This document shows, one piece after another, positions 44,370-53,400 of a DNA stretch of 64,000 bases. How positions within the stretch are numbered: the first letter of the stretch is position 1; every line of letters begins with the position of its first letter. The stretch is taken from assembly GCF_036237315.1 (NCBI RefSeq), contig NZ_CP108356.1:2476501-2540500 (forward strand), written 5' to 3'. The position numbers and the translations under genes were made by a program. Source of the stretch: Streptomyces sp. NBC_01351 (GTDB taxonomy: Bacteria; Actinomycetota; Actinomycetes; Streptomycetales; Streptomycetaceae). The notes under the pieces were generated by a model. That model made no database searches. It saw only the letters and a program-made list of their open reading frames with translations, and was not told the origin of the DNA.

Positions 44370-44401
44370 TCTGTAGGTGTCGGTTGACTCAGCCGTCAAC
44401 C
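44370..44401 (-). promoter_or_regulatory. Promoter and operator-like palindrome of the 62-residue gene
   Basis: On the minus strand TTGACG (44394-44399), an 18-bp spacer and TACAGA (44370-44375) precede the ATG by 21 bp. GGTTGAC (44382-44388) and GTCAACC (44395-44401) form a perfect 7-6-7 palindrome across the -35 box. Confidence 0.5.
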
Positions 44402-44464
44402 CTGTAAAGGGCAAGGCTAAACATCTAAATCCCTCGCCGAACCGGTAAGTAATGGCCACGGCTA

Positions 44465-44480
44465 TGTGAGTTTGCTCACC
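44465..44480. promoter_or_regulatory. BldD-box-like palindrome upstream of conservon 1
   Basis: TGTGAGTTTGCTCACC contains the inverted repeat GTGAG-TTTG-CTCAC and fits the published BldD pattern AGTGA-N-TCACC with one mismatch. It lies in the 563-bp gap (44349-44911) between the 62-residue gene and cvnA1, which otherwise shows no gene or terminator. Confidence 0.4.
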
Positions 44481-44720
44481 AGGGGACCGGCAATACGGGC
44501 ATAACAGGCAGTCGATTTGACCCGAAGAAACGGACATTGCGCCACTGAATGTTCCATTCCGCTCCTGATCATCTCGACTGGGACACCTTGCCGACCCTTG
44601 CATTTGGGTGATGTAAGTCCGGTTTCTCCCGAAAGGGACTCCACATCGCGTAGCCCGTCTGTCACAAGCCGTCACCGACTCTCCGGGCCGACACGCGCAC
44701 CTTGTTGGAGATCCGCCACT

Positions 44721-44732
44721 GTGCTGGAATTC
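44721..44732 (+). repeat. 12-mer shared by the leaders of both conservons, copy 1
   Basis: GTGCTGGAATTC occurs here, 191 bp before the cvnA1 start, and again at 50387-50398, 53 bp before the cvnA2 start. The surrounding bases differ. Confidence 0.6.
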
Positions 44733-44911
44733 GCGGGACCGCCGCGGGAATCAACCGGCGCGCAGGTGGCGCGACTAGCGCCGAGCGCGGTGGCAACGAG
44801 AGGGAGACGCGCCGGTCACCGACGACCACCATGGGGCCGTTAGTGCCCCACGACTCGACACCGTTCCACCGGTCGCCCGGTGGAACGCCTGGTCCAGAGG
44901 TTGCGACGCTA

Positions 44912-47900
44912 GTGCAGGGACGATTCAAGAGGGATGGCAAGGGGTCTCCCCAGGCCCGCCAGGGCCGTGGGGACACCGCGGCCGAGCAGGAGCCGCGCGG
45001 GACCGACCGTGGCACCTCGCCCCAGCACGCCCAGAACCGCGGGCCGGCTGTCGAAGGCGCGGGCCACGACGCCTCCGCCCCGGTGAAGGCGAAGGGCCGG
45101 GGCAAGTCCGCCGCCAAGGCCGGTCAGACCGAGCAGCAGGACACGGCGATACCGAAGGCCCCCAGTGGGCCCGGTTCCCGTCTCGCCATGCAGAACTGGC
45201 GAATCAGCACGCGACTGGTGTCGCTGCTGACCCTGCCCGTCGTCGCCGCCACCACGCTCGGTGGTTTCCGCATCAACGACTCGCTCAACGACATCGCACA
45301 GCTCGAGCACATGCAGCTGCTGACGACCATGACCCGGCAGGCCACCCACCTGGCCGCCATGCTCCAGGAGGAGCGGGACAGCTCGGCCGGTCCGCTCTCC
45401 ATCAGCAAGGGCAAGAGCAACAGCACGGTCGACGGCAAGCGCCAGGAGACCGACAACGCGGTGAAGGCCTTCAGCGCCGCGGCGGACAAGGTCGACGACG
45501 TCGAGGGCAAGGACGACACCCTCAAGTCGATCCGCAACAACGTCCTGCAGATCGGCCGTCAGATCGCCGGCATCGACGCGGTCCGCAGGCAGGCGTACGC
45601 CAACGGCGCCCAGCAGACCGTCACCGAGTACAACGCGATGATCGTCTCACTGCTCTCCCTCTCCCAGGACATGGCGCAGGCCACGTCCAACCCTGAGATG
45701 ATCAAGCGTACGCGCGCCCTGGCGGCCTTCTCGTCCGCCAAGGAGTACGCCTCCATCCAGCGCGCGATCATCGCCGCCTCGCTCCCCGACAGCCAGGGGA
45801 CCCAGGGCACGCTGAAGGAGAACGACCGCCTCTACGCGCAATCCGCGCAGCGCGCTGAGGGCCAGGCGAAGAAGACCTTCGAACTCGTCTACCAGGGCCG
45901 GTCCGAGGAACTCCTCGCCTCCCTCGGCGACGGCAACCCGGAGATCGGCAAGGCGGACCACTACGCCCGCCGCGTCCTGGGCTCCCCCGAGCAGTTCGCC
46001 AAGGAGACGCAGTACAAGTCCTGGCTCGACTGGTACGACGCCGACGGCACCAAGCTCAACGAGATGGGCAAGATCGAGCTGAGCCTGCTCCAGGACATGG
46101 AGATGAAGGCCCGCGAGCTCAAGCAGGAGTCGCAGCAGGACGCCATCATCAACGGTGCCCTGATCCTCCTCGTGCTCGGTGTCTCCCTCGTCGGCGCATT
46201 CGTCATGGCCCGCTCGATGATCCGCTCGCTGCGCCGCCTCCAGGACACCGCGACCCGCGTCGCCCAGGACCGCCTGCCGGAGCTCGTCAAGCAGCTCTCC
46301 GAGTCCGACCCGCAGGACGTCGACACCTCCGTGGAGTCGGTCGGCGTGCACACCCGCGACGAGATCGGCCAGGTGGCCGCGGCCTTCGACGACGTGCACC
46401 GCGAGGCCGTCCGCCTCGCCGCCGAGCAGGCCCTCCTGCGAGGCAACGTCAACGCGATGTTCACCAACCTCTCGCGCCGTTCGCAGGGCCTCATCCAGCG
46501 CCAGCTCTCGCTCATCTCCGAGCTGGAGTCGCGCGAGGCCGACCCGGACCAGCTGTCCTCGCTCTTCAAGCTCGACCACCTCGCGACCCGCATGCGCCGT
46601 AACGGCGAAAACCTCCTCGTCCTCGCGGGCGAGGAGCCGGGCCGCCGGTGGACCCGCCCCGTCCCGCTCGTCGACGTGCTCCGTGCCGCGGCGTCCGAGG
46701 TGGAGCAGTACGAGCGCATCGAACTGGCCTCGGTGCCCGGCACCGACGTCGCCGGCCGCGTCGTCAACGACCTCGTGCACCTCCTCGCCGAGCTGCTGGA
46801 GAACGCCACCTCGTTCTCCTCCCCGCAGACCAAGGTCAAGGTCACCGGTCACGCGCTGCCCGACGGCCGCGTGCTGGTCGAGATCCACGACACCGGCATC
46901 GGCCTCTCCCCCGAGGACCTCGCCGCGATCAACGAGCGCCTCGCGGCGCCGCCGACCGTGGACGTCTCCGTCTCCCGCCGCATGGGCCTGTTCGTGGTCG
47001 GCCGCCTGTCCCTGCGACACGGCATCCGCATCCAGCTGCGCCCCTCCGACTCGGGCGGTACGACGGCCCTCGTCATGCTGCCGGTGGACGTCGCCCAGGG
47101 CGGCAAGAAGCCGGGTGGTCCGGGAGCTCCAGGCGGTCAGGCTCCGGGCGGCCAGGCTTCGGCCGGTGGCCCCGCGGCTGCCGCGCAGGCCTCCGTTCCC
47201 GGTCCGGGCGCACGTCCGCCCGTGGGCGCCGCTCCGCAGCGCGGCCAGGTCGGCGCGGGCGGTCAGCGTGCCGCGCTGCCGGGTCGCGACGGCTCTGCCG
47301 GCCCGCAGGGTGGTCGGCCCCAGCAGCCGGCCGGACCCGGTGCCCGCCCGCAGCAGGGCGGCCAGGGCGGCTTCGGCGGCGGTGCGCCGACCGGTCCCGC
47401 CGGGCTGACCGGCCAGGGGCAGGGTCAGGGTTCCTTCGGTGGCGGTGCGCCGCTGCCGGGCCGCGGTGCGGCCGGCGCGGGCGCCGGCGCCGCGGGCTTC
47501 GCGGGTGCCGGGCTGTCCGGTGGTCCGCAGGCCCGTCCGACGGCCTCTCCCTCGGGATTCCCGCAGGGCAACGGCTTCGAGCGCCCGCAGCAGCCTCAGC
47601 AGCAGGCCCCGCAAGCGCCTCAGCAGCCGCCGCAGCAGCAGCCCCAGTCGTTCCAGCAGCCTTCCGCCCCCGCGGCGCCGGCTCAGAACGGCCCGCGGCC
47701 GCAGCTGCCGCCGCGTGGCGGTGCTCCCCGTGCGGAGCTTCCCGCCCCGCAGACCGCCAGCTGGGGTGCCGACCAGGCCCGCGGCCACGACGAGCTCTCG
47801 GGCCCCGGCTCCACGGCCGAGTTCGCCCGTCCCGACTTCAACGCCCCGCTCCCCCAGGGGGGCGCCGGCAACAGCACGACCGGCCAGTTCGAGCGTCCGG

Positions 47901-48613
47901 ACGTACGGGGTTACCAGGACCAGTCGACCACCGGCCAGTTCGAGCGCCCGGGCGGTTACCAGCCCCAGCGCCCCGGCGGCCCCGGTGTCGGCGGGTACGC
48001 CCGTCCGCAGCAGGCCCCTCAGCCGCAGCCGCAGCAGGCTCCGCGCCTTCCGCAGGCGCCGCAGCCCGAGGCCCTGCCGCCGGCCCCGAGCCGGGGTGAG
48101 GGTCGCAGCCCCATCTTCGACACGCTGGAGTCGAACTGGTTCCGCGAGGAGGGGCAGCAGCCCGCCCCGCAGGCACCGGCCACGGCGATACCCCAGCAGG
48201 GTCAGCAGCCGCAGCAGCCCGCCCCGCAGCAGCAGCACCAGCTGCCGCAGCGCGGCCAGGACCACGCGGCCGAGCCCGCCGCGGCGACGACCGGCAGCTC
48301 GCCGACCGTCAGCTGGCGCTCCTCTCCGAACGACGAGCTGATGCGGCAGGCCGAGCGCGTGCGCCAGCCCGCCGCCGGCGGCATCACCACCTCGGGGCTG
48401 CCCCGCCGGGTCCCGCGGGCGAACCTCGTGGCCGGTACCGCGCAGCAGCAGGCGGAGGCGCAGCCCGGTCCGCAGGTCTCGCGTTCACCCGACGACGTCC
48501 GCGGCCGTCTGACCAACCTCCGACGGGGTATTCAGCAGGGTCGCCAGGCCGGCAACAGCGGTCCGGCGACCGGCAGTTACCACATCGACCCCACTTATCA
48601 GCAGGAGCGTTAG
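44912..48613 (+). CDS. cvnA1: Conservon sensor-kinase-like protein CvnA (first conservon)
   Basis: 1233 residues from GTG 44912 (AGAGG about 11 bases upstream; start MQGRFKRDGK as I recall for relatives). Layout: about 85 polar residues, a first membrane segment (VSLLTLPVVAATTLGGF), an extracytoplasmic nitrate-sensor-like (NIT) region, a second membrane segment (AIINGALILLVLGVSLVGAFVMA), a HAMP-like linker and a GHKL ATPase domain (LLAELLENATSFSSPQTKV, HDTGIGLSPEDLA, MGLFVVGRL). A roughly 500-residue Pro/Gln/Gly-rich tail follows and ends in a conserved motif (GLPRRVPRANLV, DDVRGRLTNLRRGIQQGR). CvnA proteins act with CvnB-D as a membrane complex resembling eukaryotic G-protein receptors. Confidence 0.93.
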   Translation: MQGRFKRDGKGSPQARQGRGDTAAEQEPRGTDRGTSPQHAQNRGPAVEGAGHDASAPVKAKGRGKSAAKAGQTEQQDTAIPKAPSGPGSRLAMQNWRISTRLVSLLTLPVVAATTLGGFRINDSLNDIAQLEHMQLLTTMTRQATHLAAMLQEERDSSAGPLSISKGKSNSTVDGKRQETDNAVKAFSAAADKVDDVEGKDDTLKSIRNNVLQIGRQIAGIDAVRRQAYANGAQQTVTEYNAMIVSLLSLSQDMAQATSNPEMIKRTRALAAFSSAKEYASIQRAIIAASLPDSQGTQGTLKENDRLYAQSAQRAEGQAKKTFELVYQGRSEELLASLGDGNPEIGKADHYARRVLGSPEQFAKETQYKSWLDWYDADGTKLNEMGKIELSLLQDMEMKARELKQESQQDAIINGALILLVLGVSLVGAFVMARSMIRSLRRLQDTATRVAQDRLPELVKQLSESDPQDVDTSVESVGVHTRDEIGQVAAAFDDVHREAVRLAAEQALLRGNVNAMFTNLSRRSQGLIQRQLSLISELESREADPDQLSSLFKLDHLATRMRRNGENLLVLAGEEPGRRWTRPVPLVDVLRAAASEVEQYERIELASVPGTDVAGRVVNDLVHLLAELLENATSFSSPQTKVKVTGHALPDGRVLVEIHDTGIGLSPEDLAAINERLAAPPTVDVSVSRRMGLFVVGRLSLRHGIRIQLRPSDSGGTTALVMLPVDVAQGGKKPGGPGAPGGQAPGGQASAGGPAAAAQASVPGPGARPPVGAAPQRGQVGAGGQRAALPGRDGSAGPQGGRPQQPAGPGARPQQGGQGGFGGGAPTGPAGLTGQGQGQGSFGGGAPLPGRGAAGAGAGAAGFAGAGLSGGPQARPTASPSGFPQGNGFERPQQPQQQAPQAPQQPPQQQPQSFQQPSAPAAPAQNGPRPQLPPRGGAPRAELPAPQTASWGADQARGHDELSGPGSTAEFARPDFNAPLPQGGAGNSTTGQFERPDVRGYQDQSTTGQFERPGGYQPQRPGGPGVGGYARPQQAPQPQPQQAPRLPQAPQPEALPPAPSRGEGRSPIFDTLESNWFREEGQQPAPQAPATAIPQQGQQPQQPAPQQQHQLPQRGQDHAAEPAAATTGSSPTVSWRSSPNDELMRQAERVRQPAAGGITTSGLPRRVPRANLVAGTAQQQAEAQPGPQVSRSPDDVRGRLTNLRRGIQQGRQAGNSGPATGSYHIDPTYQQER

Positions 48614-49036
48614 TTGAGTTCGATGAGCCAGGCGGCACAGAACCTGAACTGGTTGATCACCAACTTCGTGGACAACACCCCCGGGGTGTCCCACACGGTG
48701 GTGGTCTCCGCCGACGGACTCCTTCTGGCCATGTCCGAAGGTTTCCCCCGCGACCGCGCCGATCAGCTGGCGGCCGTGGCCTCCGGTCTGACCTCGCTGA
48801 CCGCAGGAGCCTCCCGCATCTTCGAGGGCGGCGCCGTCAACCAGACCGTGGTCGAAATGGACCGGGGATTCCTCTTCCTCATGTCCGTCTCGGACGGATC
48901 CTCCCTCGCGGTGCTGGCGCACCCCGATTGCGACATCGGCCTTGTGGGCTACGAGATGGCCCTCCTCGTGGACCGTGCCGGCAGCGTCCTCACCCCGGAC
49001 CTGCGCGCGGAGCTGCAGGGCAGCCTGCTCAGCTGA
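48614..49036 (+). CDS. cvnB1: Roadblock/LC7 protein CvnB (first conservon)
   Basis: 140 residues from TTG 48614, immediately after the cvnA1 stop. This start is chosen because AGGAG at 48602-48606 is 7 bases away, whereas ATG 48623 would be 16 bases away; the second conservon uses GTG at the same place. It is a roadblock/LC7 domain (NLNWLITNFVDNTPGVSHTVVVSADGLLLAMSEGFPRDRA), related to the MglB-type partners of small GTPases. It differs from CvnB of the second conservon at only four residues by hand alignment. Confidence 0.93.
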   Translation: MSSMSQAAQNLNWLITNFVDNTPGVSHTVVVSADGLLLAMSEGFPRDRADQLAAVASGLTSLTAGASRIFEGGAVNQTVVEMDRGFLFLMSVSDGSSLAVLAHPDCDIGLVGYEMALLVDRAGSVLTPDLRAELQGSLLS

Positions 49037-49044
49037 CTTCTCCC

Positions 49045-49075
49045 CTCCCGGCCGGACGGTACTACCGGCCGGGAG
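49045..49075 (+). repeat. Hairpin between cvnB1 and cvnC1
   Basis: CTCCCGGCCGG (49045-49055) pairs perfectly with CCGGCCGGGAG (49065-49075) over a 9-base loop in the 150-bp cvnB1-cvnC1 gap. There is no U-run, so partial attenuation or mRNA protection is more likely than full termination. Confidence 0.6.
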
Positions 49076-49186
49076 ACCGGGGCCCGCGCCCCGGAACCCA
49101 GTACCCCCCAAGGCCGTCATACCGTCCCCCCACCGGCCGCCCCGTCAGACGGCACGCTGACCACTGCTGTCCAGCCCGGAGGATCA

Positions 49187-49579
49187 ATGACCCCGCCCCC
49201 CGCCTATCCCGATGCGTACGGAGATTCGTACTCGGATGGCGACCAGCCGCTGGTGCGTCCGTACGCGATGACCGGCGGCCGGACCCGGCCGCGCTACCAG
49301 CTCGCCATCGAGGCGCTGGTCAGCACCACGGCCGATCCGATGCACCTGTCGGGACTGCTGCCGGAGCACCAGCGCATCTGCACCCTGTGCCGCGAGGTCA
49401 AGTCGGTAGCAGAGGTCTCCGCACTTCTGTCGATGCCGCTCGGTGTCGCCCGGATCCTCGTCGCCGACCTGGCGGAGGCCGGAATGGTGGCCATCCACCA
49501 GCCGGGCAATGGAGAGGCCGGCGGTACGCCGGATGTGACGCTGCTCGAAAGGGTGCTCAGTGGCCTTCGGAACATCTAA
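49187..49579 (+). CDS. cvnC1: DUF742 protein CvnC (first conservon)
   Basis: 130 residues from ATG 49187 behind GGAGG. The DUF742 core (LVRPYAMTGGRTRPRYQLAIEALVSTT, EHQRICTLCREVKSVAEVSALL, VARILVADLAEAGMVAIHQP) is a winged-helix-like fold with a CxxC pair. It lacks the Gln/Pro-rich extension of the second copy. It overlaps cvnD1 by 20 bp. Confidence 0.93.
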   Translation: MTPPPAYPDAYGDSYSDGDQPLVRPYAMTGGRTRPRYQLAIEALVSTTADPMHLSGLLPEHQRICTLCREVKSVAEVSALLSMPLGVARILVADLAEAGMVAIHQPGNGEAGGTPDVTLLERVLSGLRNI

Positions 49580-50147
49580 CGGTGGAGCGGCTCCCGCTCG
49601 CTCCACCACCTCCGCGAAGATCGTGGTGGCGGGCGGCTTCGGCGTGGGCAAGACCACGTTCGTCGGCGCGGTCTCCGAGATCAACCCGCTGCGCACCGAA
49701 GCCGTCATGACCAGCGCCTCCGCCGGAATCGACGACCTCACCCACACCGGTGACAAGACGACCACCACGGTCGCCATGGACTTCGGCCGCATCACGCTCG
49801 ACCAGGACCTGATCCTGTACCTCTTCGGCACGCCGGGCCAGGACCGCTTCTGGTTCATGTGGGACGACCTCGTCCGCGGCGCCATCGGCGCCGTGGTCCT
49901 CGTGGACACCCGCCGCCTGGCGGACTGCTTCCCCGCGGTGGACTACTTCGAGAACAGCGGCCTGCCCTTCGTCGTGGCCCTCAACGGTTTCGAGGGGCAC
50001 CAGCCGTACACGCCGGAGGAGGTGCGCGAGGCCCTCCAGATCGGCCCCGACGCCCCCATCATCACCACCGACGCCCGCCACCGCGCGGACGCCAAGAGCG
50101 CACTCATCACGCTCGTCGAGCACGCGCTCATGGCACGGCTCAAGTAG
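49560..50147 (+). CDS. cvnD1: Conservon small GTPase CvnD (first conservon)
   Basis: 195 residues. The P-loop is GGFGVGKTTFVGA, switch II is LFGTPGQDRFWFMW, and the usual NKxD motif is replaced by ALNGFEG, as in other conservon D proteins related to MglA. It would cycle nucleotide under control of CvnB and CvnA at the membrane. It differs from CvnD of the second conservon at six residues by hand alignment, far less than cvnA or cvnC differ. Confidence 0.94.
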   Translation: MAFGTSNGGAAPARSTTSAKIVVAGGFGVGKTTFVGAVSEINPLRTEAVMTSASAGIDDLTHTGDKTTTTVAMDFGRITLDQDLILYLFGTPGQDRFWFMWDDLVRGAIGAVVLVDTRRLADCFPAVDYFENSGLPFVVALNGFEGHQPYTPEEVREALQIGPDAPIITTDARHRADAKSALITLVEHALMARLK

Positions 50148-50170
50148 CACGGTTTCGGCTTCCGCCCAGA

Positions 50171-50204
50171 GGGGCGGGCTGTGTCCTACGACACGGCCCG
50201 CCCC
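50171..50204. terminator. Terminator of the first conservon
   Basis: GGGGCGGGCTGTGTC (50171-50185) pairs with GACACGGCCCGCCCC (50190-50204) with one G-T pair and a 4-base loop, followed by TTTGG. Confidence 0.85.
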
Positions 50205-50386
50205 TTTGGTTCATAACGTTTCGACAGAGAATTGGCCCCAGTTGGCGACAGGGCGCGTTCGGTTGGTGCCGCTACGCGCACAACTCCCCCTATTTTTGCC
50301 GCAGGAAGGACTTTATGTCCGATTTATGTGGGGCATAAGGCTCTGGGAACGGCCGATTTCAACTGTTTGGAACACGGCCGTTAACC

Positions 50387-50413
50387 GTGCTGGAATTCAA
50401 CGAACTAGCTAGT
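50387..50413 (+). promoter_or_regulatory. Upstream elements of the second conservon
   Basis: GTGCTGGAATTC (50387-50398) repeats the word found before the first conservon. Just after it ACTAGCTAGT (50404-50413) is a perfect palindrome with the CTAG step that is rare in Streptomyces DNA, and CACGG/CCGTG arms flank the left side (about 50372-50388). No standard promoter is clear. Confidence 0.4.
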
Positions 50414-50439
50414 AGTACCGCCGAGAGGTTGTTGGTCGA

Positions 50440-53400
50440 GTGAGGCGAAGCAACGCAAGCCCCGCGGATGAACCCGCGCGCGGCAACTTCACCCCGCCGC
50501 CGCGAGCGTCCGCGTCGCCGGTCGACGTGCCCGTGGCCCCGCCCGTGAGCAGCGGGAGCACCTCCAGGTTCTCCCCGCGCAACTGGCGCGTGCCGACCCG
50601 CCTGAACGCCATCCTGCTCGTGCCCGCCCTCGTCGGGCTGGTCATGGGCGGCTTCCAGGTGAAGGGCTCCGTCGACACCTGGAACGAGGCCAAGGACGCC
50701 GAGAAGATAGCCAGGGTCGTCCAGGCCGCCTCGGAGTACAGCCAGGCGCTGCTCAACGAGCGTGACCTCACCGCCGAGCCGCTGCTGAGCGGCGACAGCA
50801 AGAACGAGATCGTCACCAAGGCCCGCGGGACGACCGACTCGGCCAAGCTGAAGTTCGACCAGTCCGTCAAGGACATCCCCGCGAACCACGGCCTGGAGCG
50901 TCGTCTGGAGCTCTTCCGCGCGGAGGAGCCCAAGCTGGCGAAGGTCCGCGAGACGGCCTACCAGGCGGTCTTGGAGACCCAGAAGAAGAACGTCCAGAAC
51001 GGCCAGCCGGGACCCATCCCGACTGAAGAGGGTTATGTGCTGGTCCAGCACTACCTCATGCAGTTCGCCAACGAGCTCGGTCTCGGTACCGGCAACGTGA
51101 CCTCGTACGGCCGCATGGTCTACGCGATCCAGCTCTCCAAGGCCGCGAACTCGCTGCAGCGTTCCGTCGGTACCCACCTGCTGGTCCGCCCGAGCACGGA
51201 CGAGAACGTCCGCAAGTCGCAGCTCATCGCCTTCTCCTCCTACGCCTACCTCGAGGAAATCGCCATCGGCGAGTACGTCGCGGCGGGCACCGAGGAGGAC
51301 GTGAACCGGCTCAAGGAGGTCATGGCCGAGAAGTCCAAGGCGGGCGAAGCCCGCCTGGCCGAGGCCAAGGCCAAGGCGGAGCAGACCGGCACCAAGTTCG
51401 TGGTGCCGCCGCTCGGGGCCAACGGCTCCCCGCTCGCCGGCATGACCGACGCGATCGCCGGCGGCGCCGACAAGAAGAAGCTGGCCGAGGGCGGCACCAC
51501 GCCCCTGGCCTGGCAGGCCGCCGCCACCGCCAAGTTCGACGGCTACGACACGGTCGAGAAGGAACTCCTCGACAAGGCCATCAAGGACGCCGTCTCGGTC
51601 TCCGAGGAAGCCCGCAACGAGGCCATCACCAACGGCGCCATCGTGGTCGTGGCCCTGCTCGCGGCGTTCATCCTCGCGGGTCTCATGGCCCGCCAGATGG
51701 GCCGCGCGATGCGCCGCCTGCGCTCCGCCGCCTTCGACATCGCCGAGCAGCGCCTGCCCTCGCTCGTCGACCAGCTCTCGCGCACCGACCCGGGCAAGGT
51801 CGACACCCGCGTGCACCCGATCCCGATCGACTCCGCGGACGAGATCGGCGAGGTCGCCCGTGCCTTCGACCAGGTCCACCGCGAGGCGGTCCGGCTCGCC
51901 GCCGAGCAGGCGCTCCTGCGAGGGAACGTCAACGCGATCTTCACGAACCTCTCGATGCGCAACCAGTCGCTGATCGAGGGCCAGCTGACCCTCATCACCG
52001 ACCTGGAGAACAACGAGGCGGACCCGGACCAGCTGGAGAACCTCTTCCGCCTGGACCACCTGGCCACCCGTATGCGCCGCAACGGCGAGAACCTCCTCAT
52101 CCTCGCGGGTGAGGAACCGGGCCGCCGCTGGGACCAGCCGGTCCCCCTCGTCGACGTCCTGCGCGCCGCCTCCTCCGAGGTGGAGCAGTACGAGCGCATC
52201 GAGCTCTCCGGCGTCTCCGACGCCGAGATCCACGGCCAGGCCGTGACCGACCTCGTGCACCTGCTCGCCGAGCTGCTGGAGAACGCCACCACGTTCTCCT
52301 CCCCGCAGACCAAGGTCCGCGTCAACGCGACCCGTCTGCCCGACGGCCGCGTGATGGTCGAGATCCACGACAAGGGCATCGGCCTCACCGCCGAGGACTT
52401 CGCGGACATCAACCACAAGCTCGCCAACCCGCCGACCGTGGACGCCGCGATCTCGCAGCGCATGGGTCTGTTCGTGGTCGGCCGGCTGGCGGACCGCCAC
52501 AGCATCCGCGTCCAGCTGCGCCCCTCGGGCGAGGCGGCCGGAACCACCTCGCTGGTCATGCTCCCGGACGCCATCACTCACGGTGGCGGCGGCGAGGGCA
52601 TCCCGGACGACGACTTCACGGTCTCCTCGATGATCCCGCAGCAGCAGGCCCAGCAGGCCGCCCCGCTGCGCACGGCCGCCGAGCTCGGCTTCGACGACTC
52701 GCGCTACGACCAGCAGGGCTCCGATGGCCGCGACCTCGACCCGGTCGGGCGGTCCCTCGGCCGCGAGGAGCGGCGTGCCGCGCTGGAGGCCCAGGCCCAC
52801 GTCGGCTACCCGCAGGACCAGCAGCGGTACGACGGTCAGCCGGGCCGGCCCGGGCAGCCCCAGCAGGGCTATCCGGAACCTCAGCCTGAACACGGGTACC
52901 AGCCGTACCAGGGCTACGAGCAGCAGCCCGAGCAGGGCTACGACTCCCCCTACGAGGCTCAGCAGCCGCAGCAGGGCTTTGACGCGTACCAGCAGCAGGA
53001 CTACGGCTATGCGGAGTCCGGCTACCAGGCCCCGCAGCCGGCCGAGCAGGCCTACGACGGCGGCTACGAAGCCCAGTCGGAGCAGGCCGAGTGGCCGGAG
53101 CGGAACTCCTACCAGCCGGCGTACGAGCAGGACTACGGGACCGAATCGGAATCCCCTGCCGTACCCGAACAGGCCCCGGAGCGCGTAGGCTTCGACCGTC
53201 CGGGCGCCGCTGCGGACACCGGTCACACGATGACCGGAGCGGGTCTGCCGCGCCGAGGCAGCCAGCAGCAGTGGCAGCCGGCACAGCAGGAAGCGGAGTC
53301 CGCCGGATCCCTCTTCGAGCAGCGGCCGCCGCGTCAGCAGCAGCCCGCCGCGGCGGAGCGGGAGCCGGAAGGCACGGAAGGCAGCAGCGCATGGCGCTCG

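Noticed and set aside
45647..48265. 872-codon minus-strand frame opposite cvnA1
   Set aside because: Composition follows the complement of the Pro/Gln-rich tail and has no domain; rejected as a shadow.
50359..53226. 955-codon minus-strand frame opposite cvnA2
   Set aside because: Same reason: complement of an intact conservon gene in another frame.
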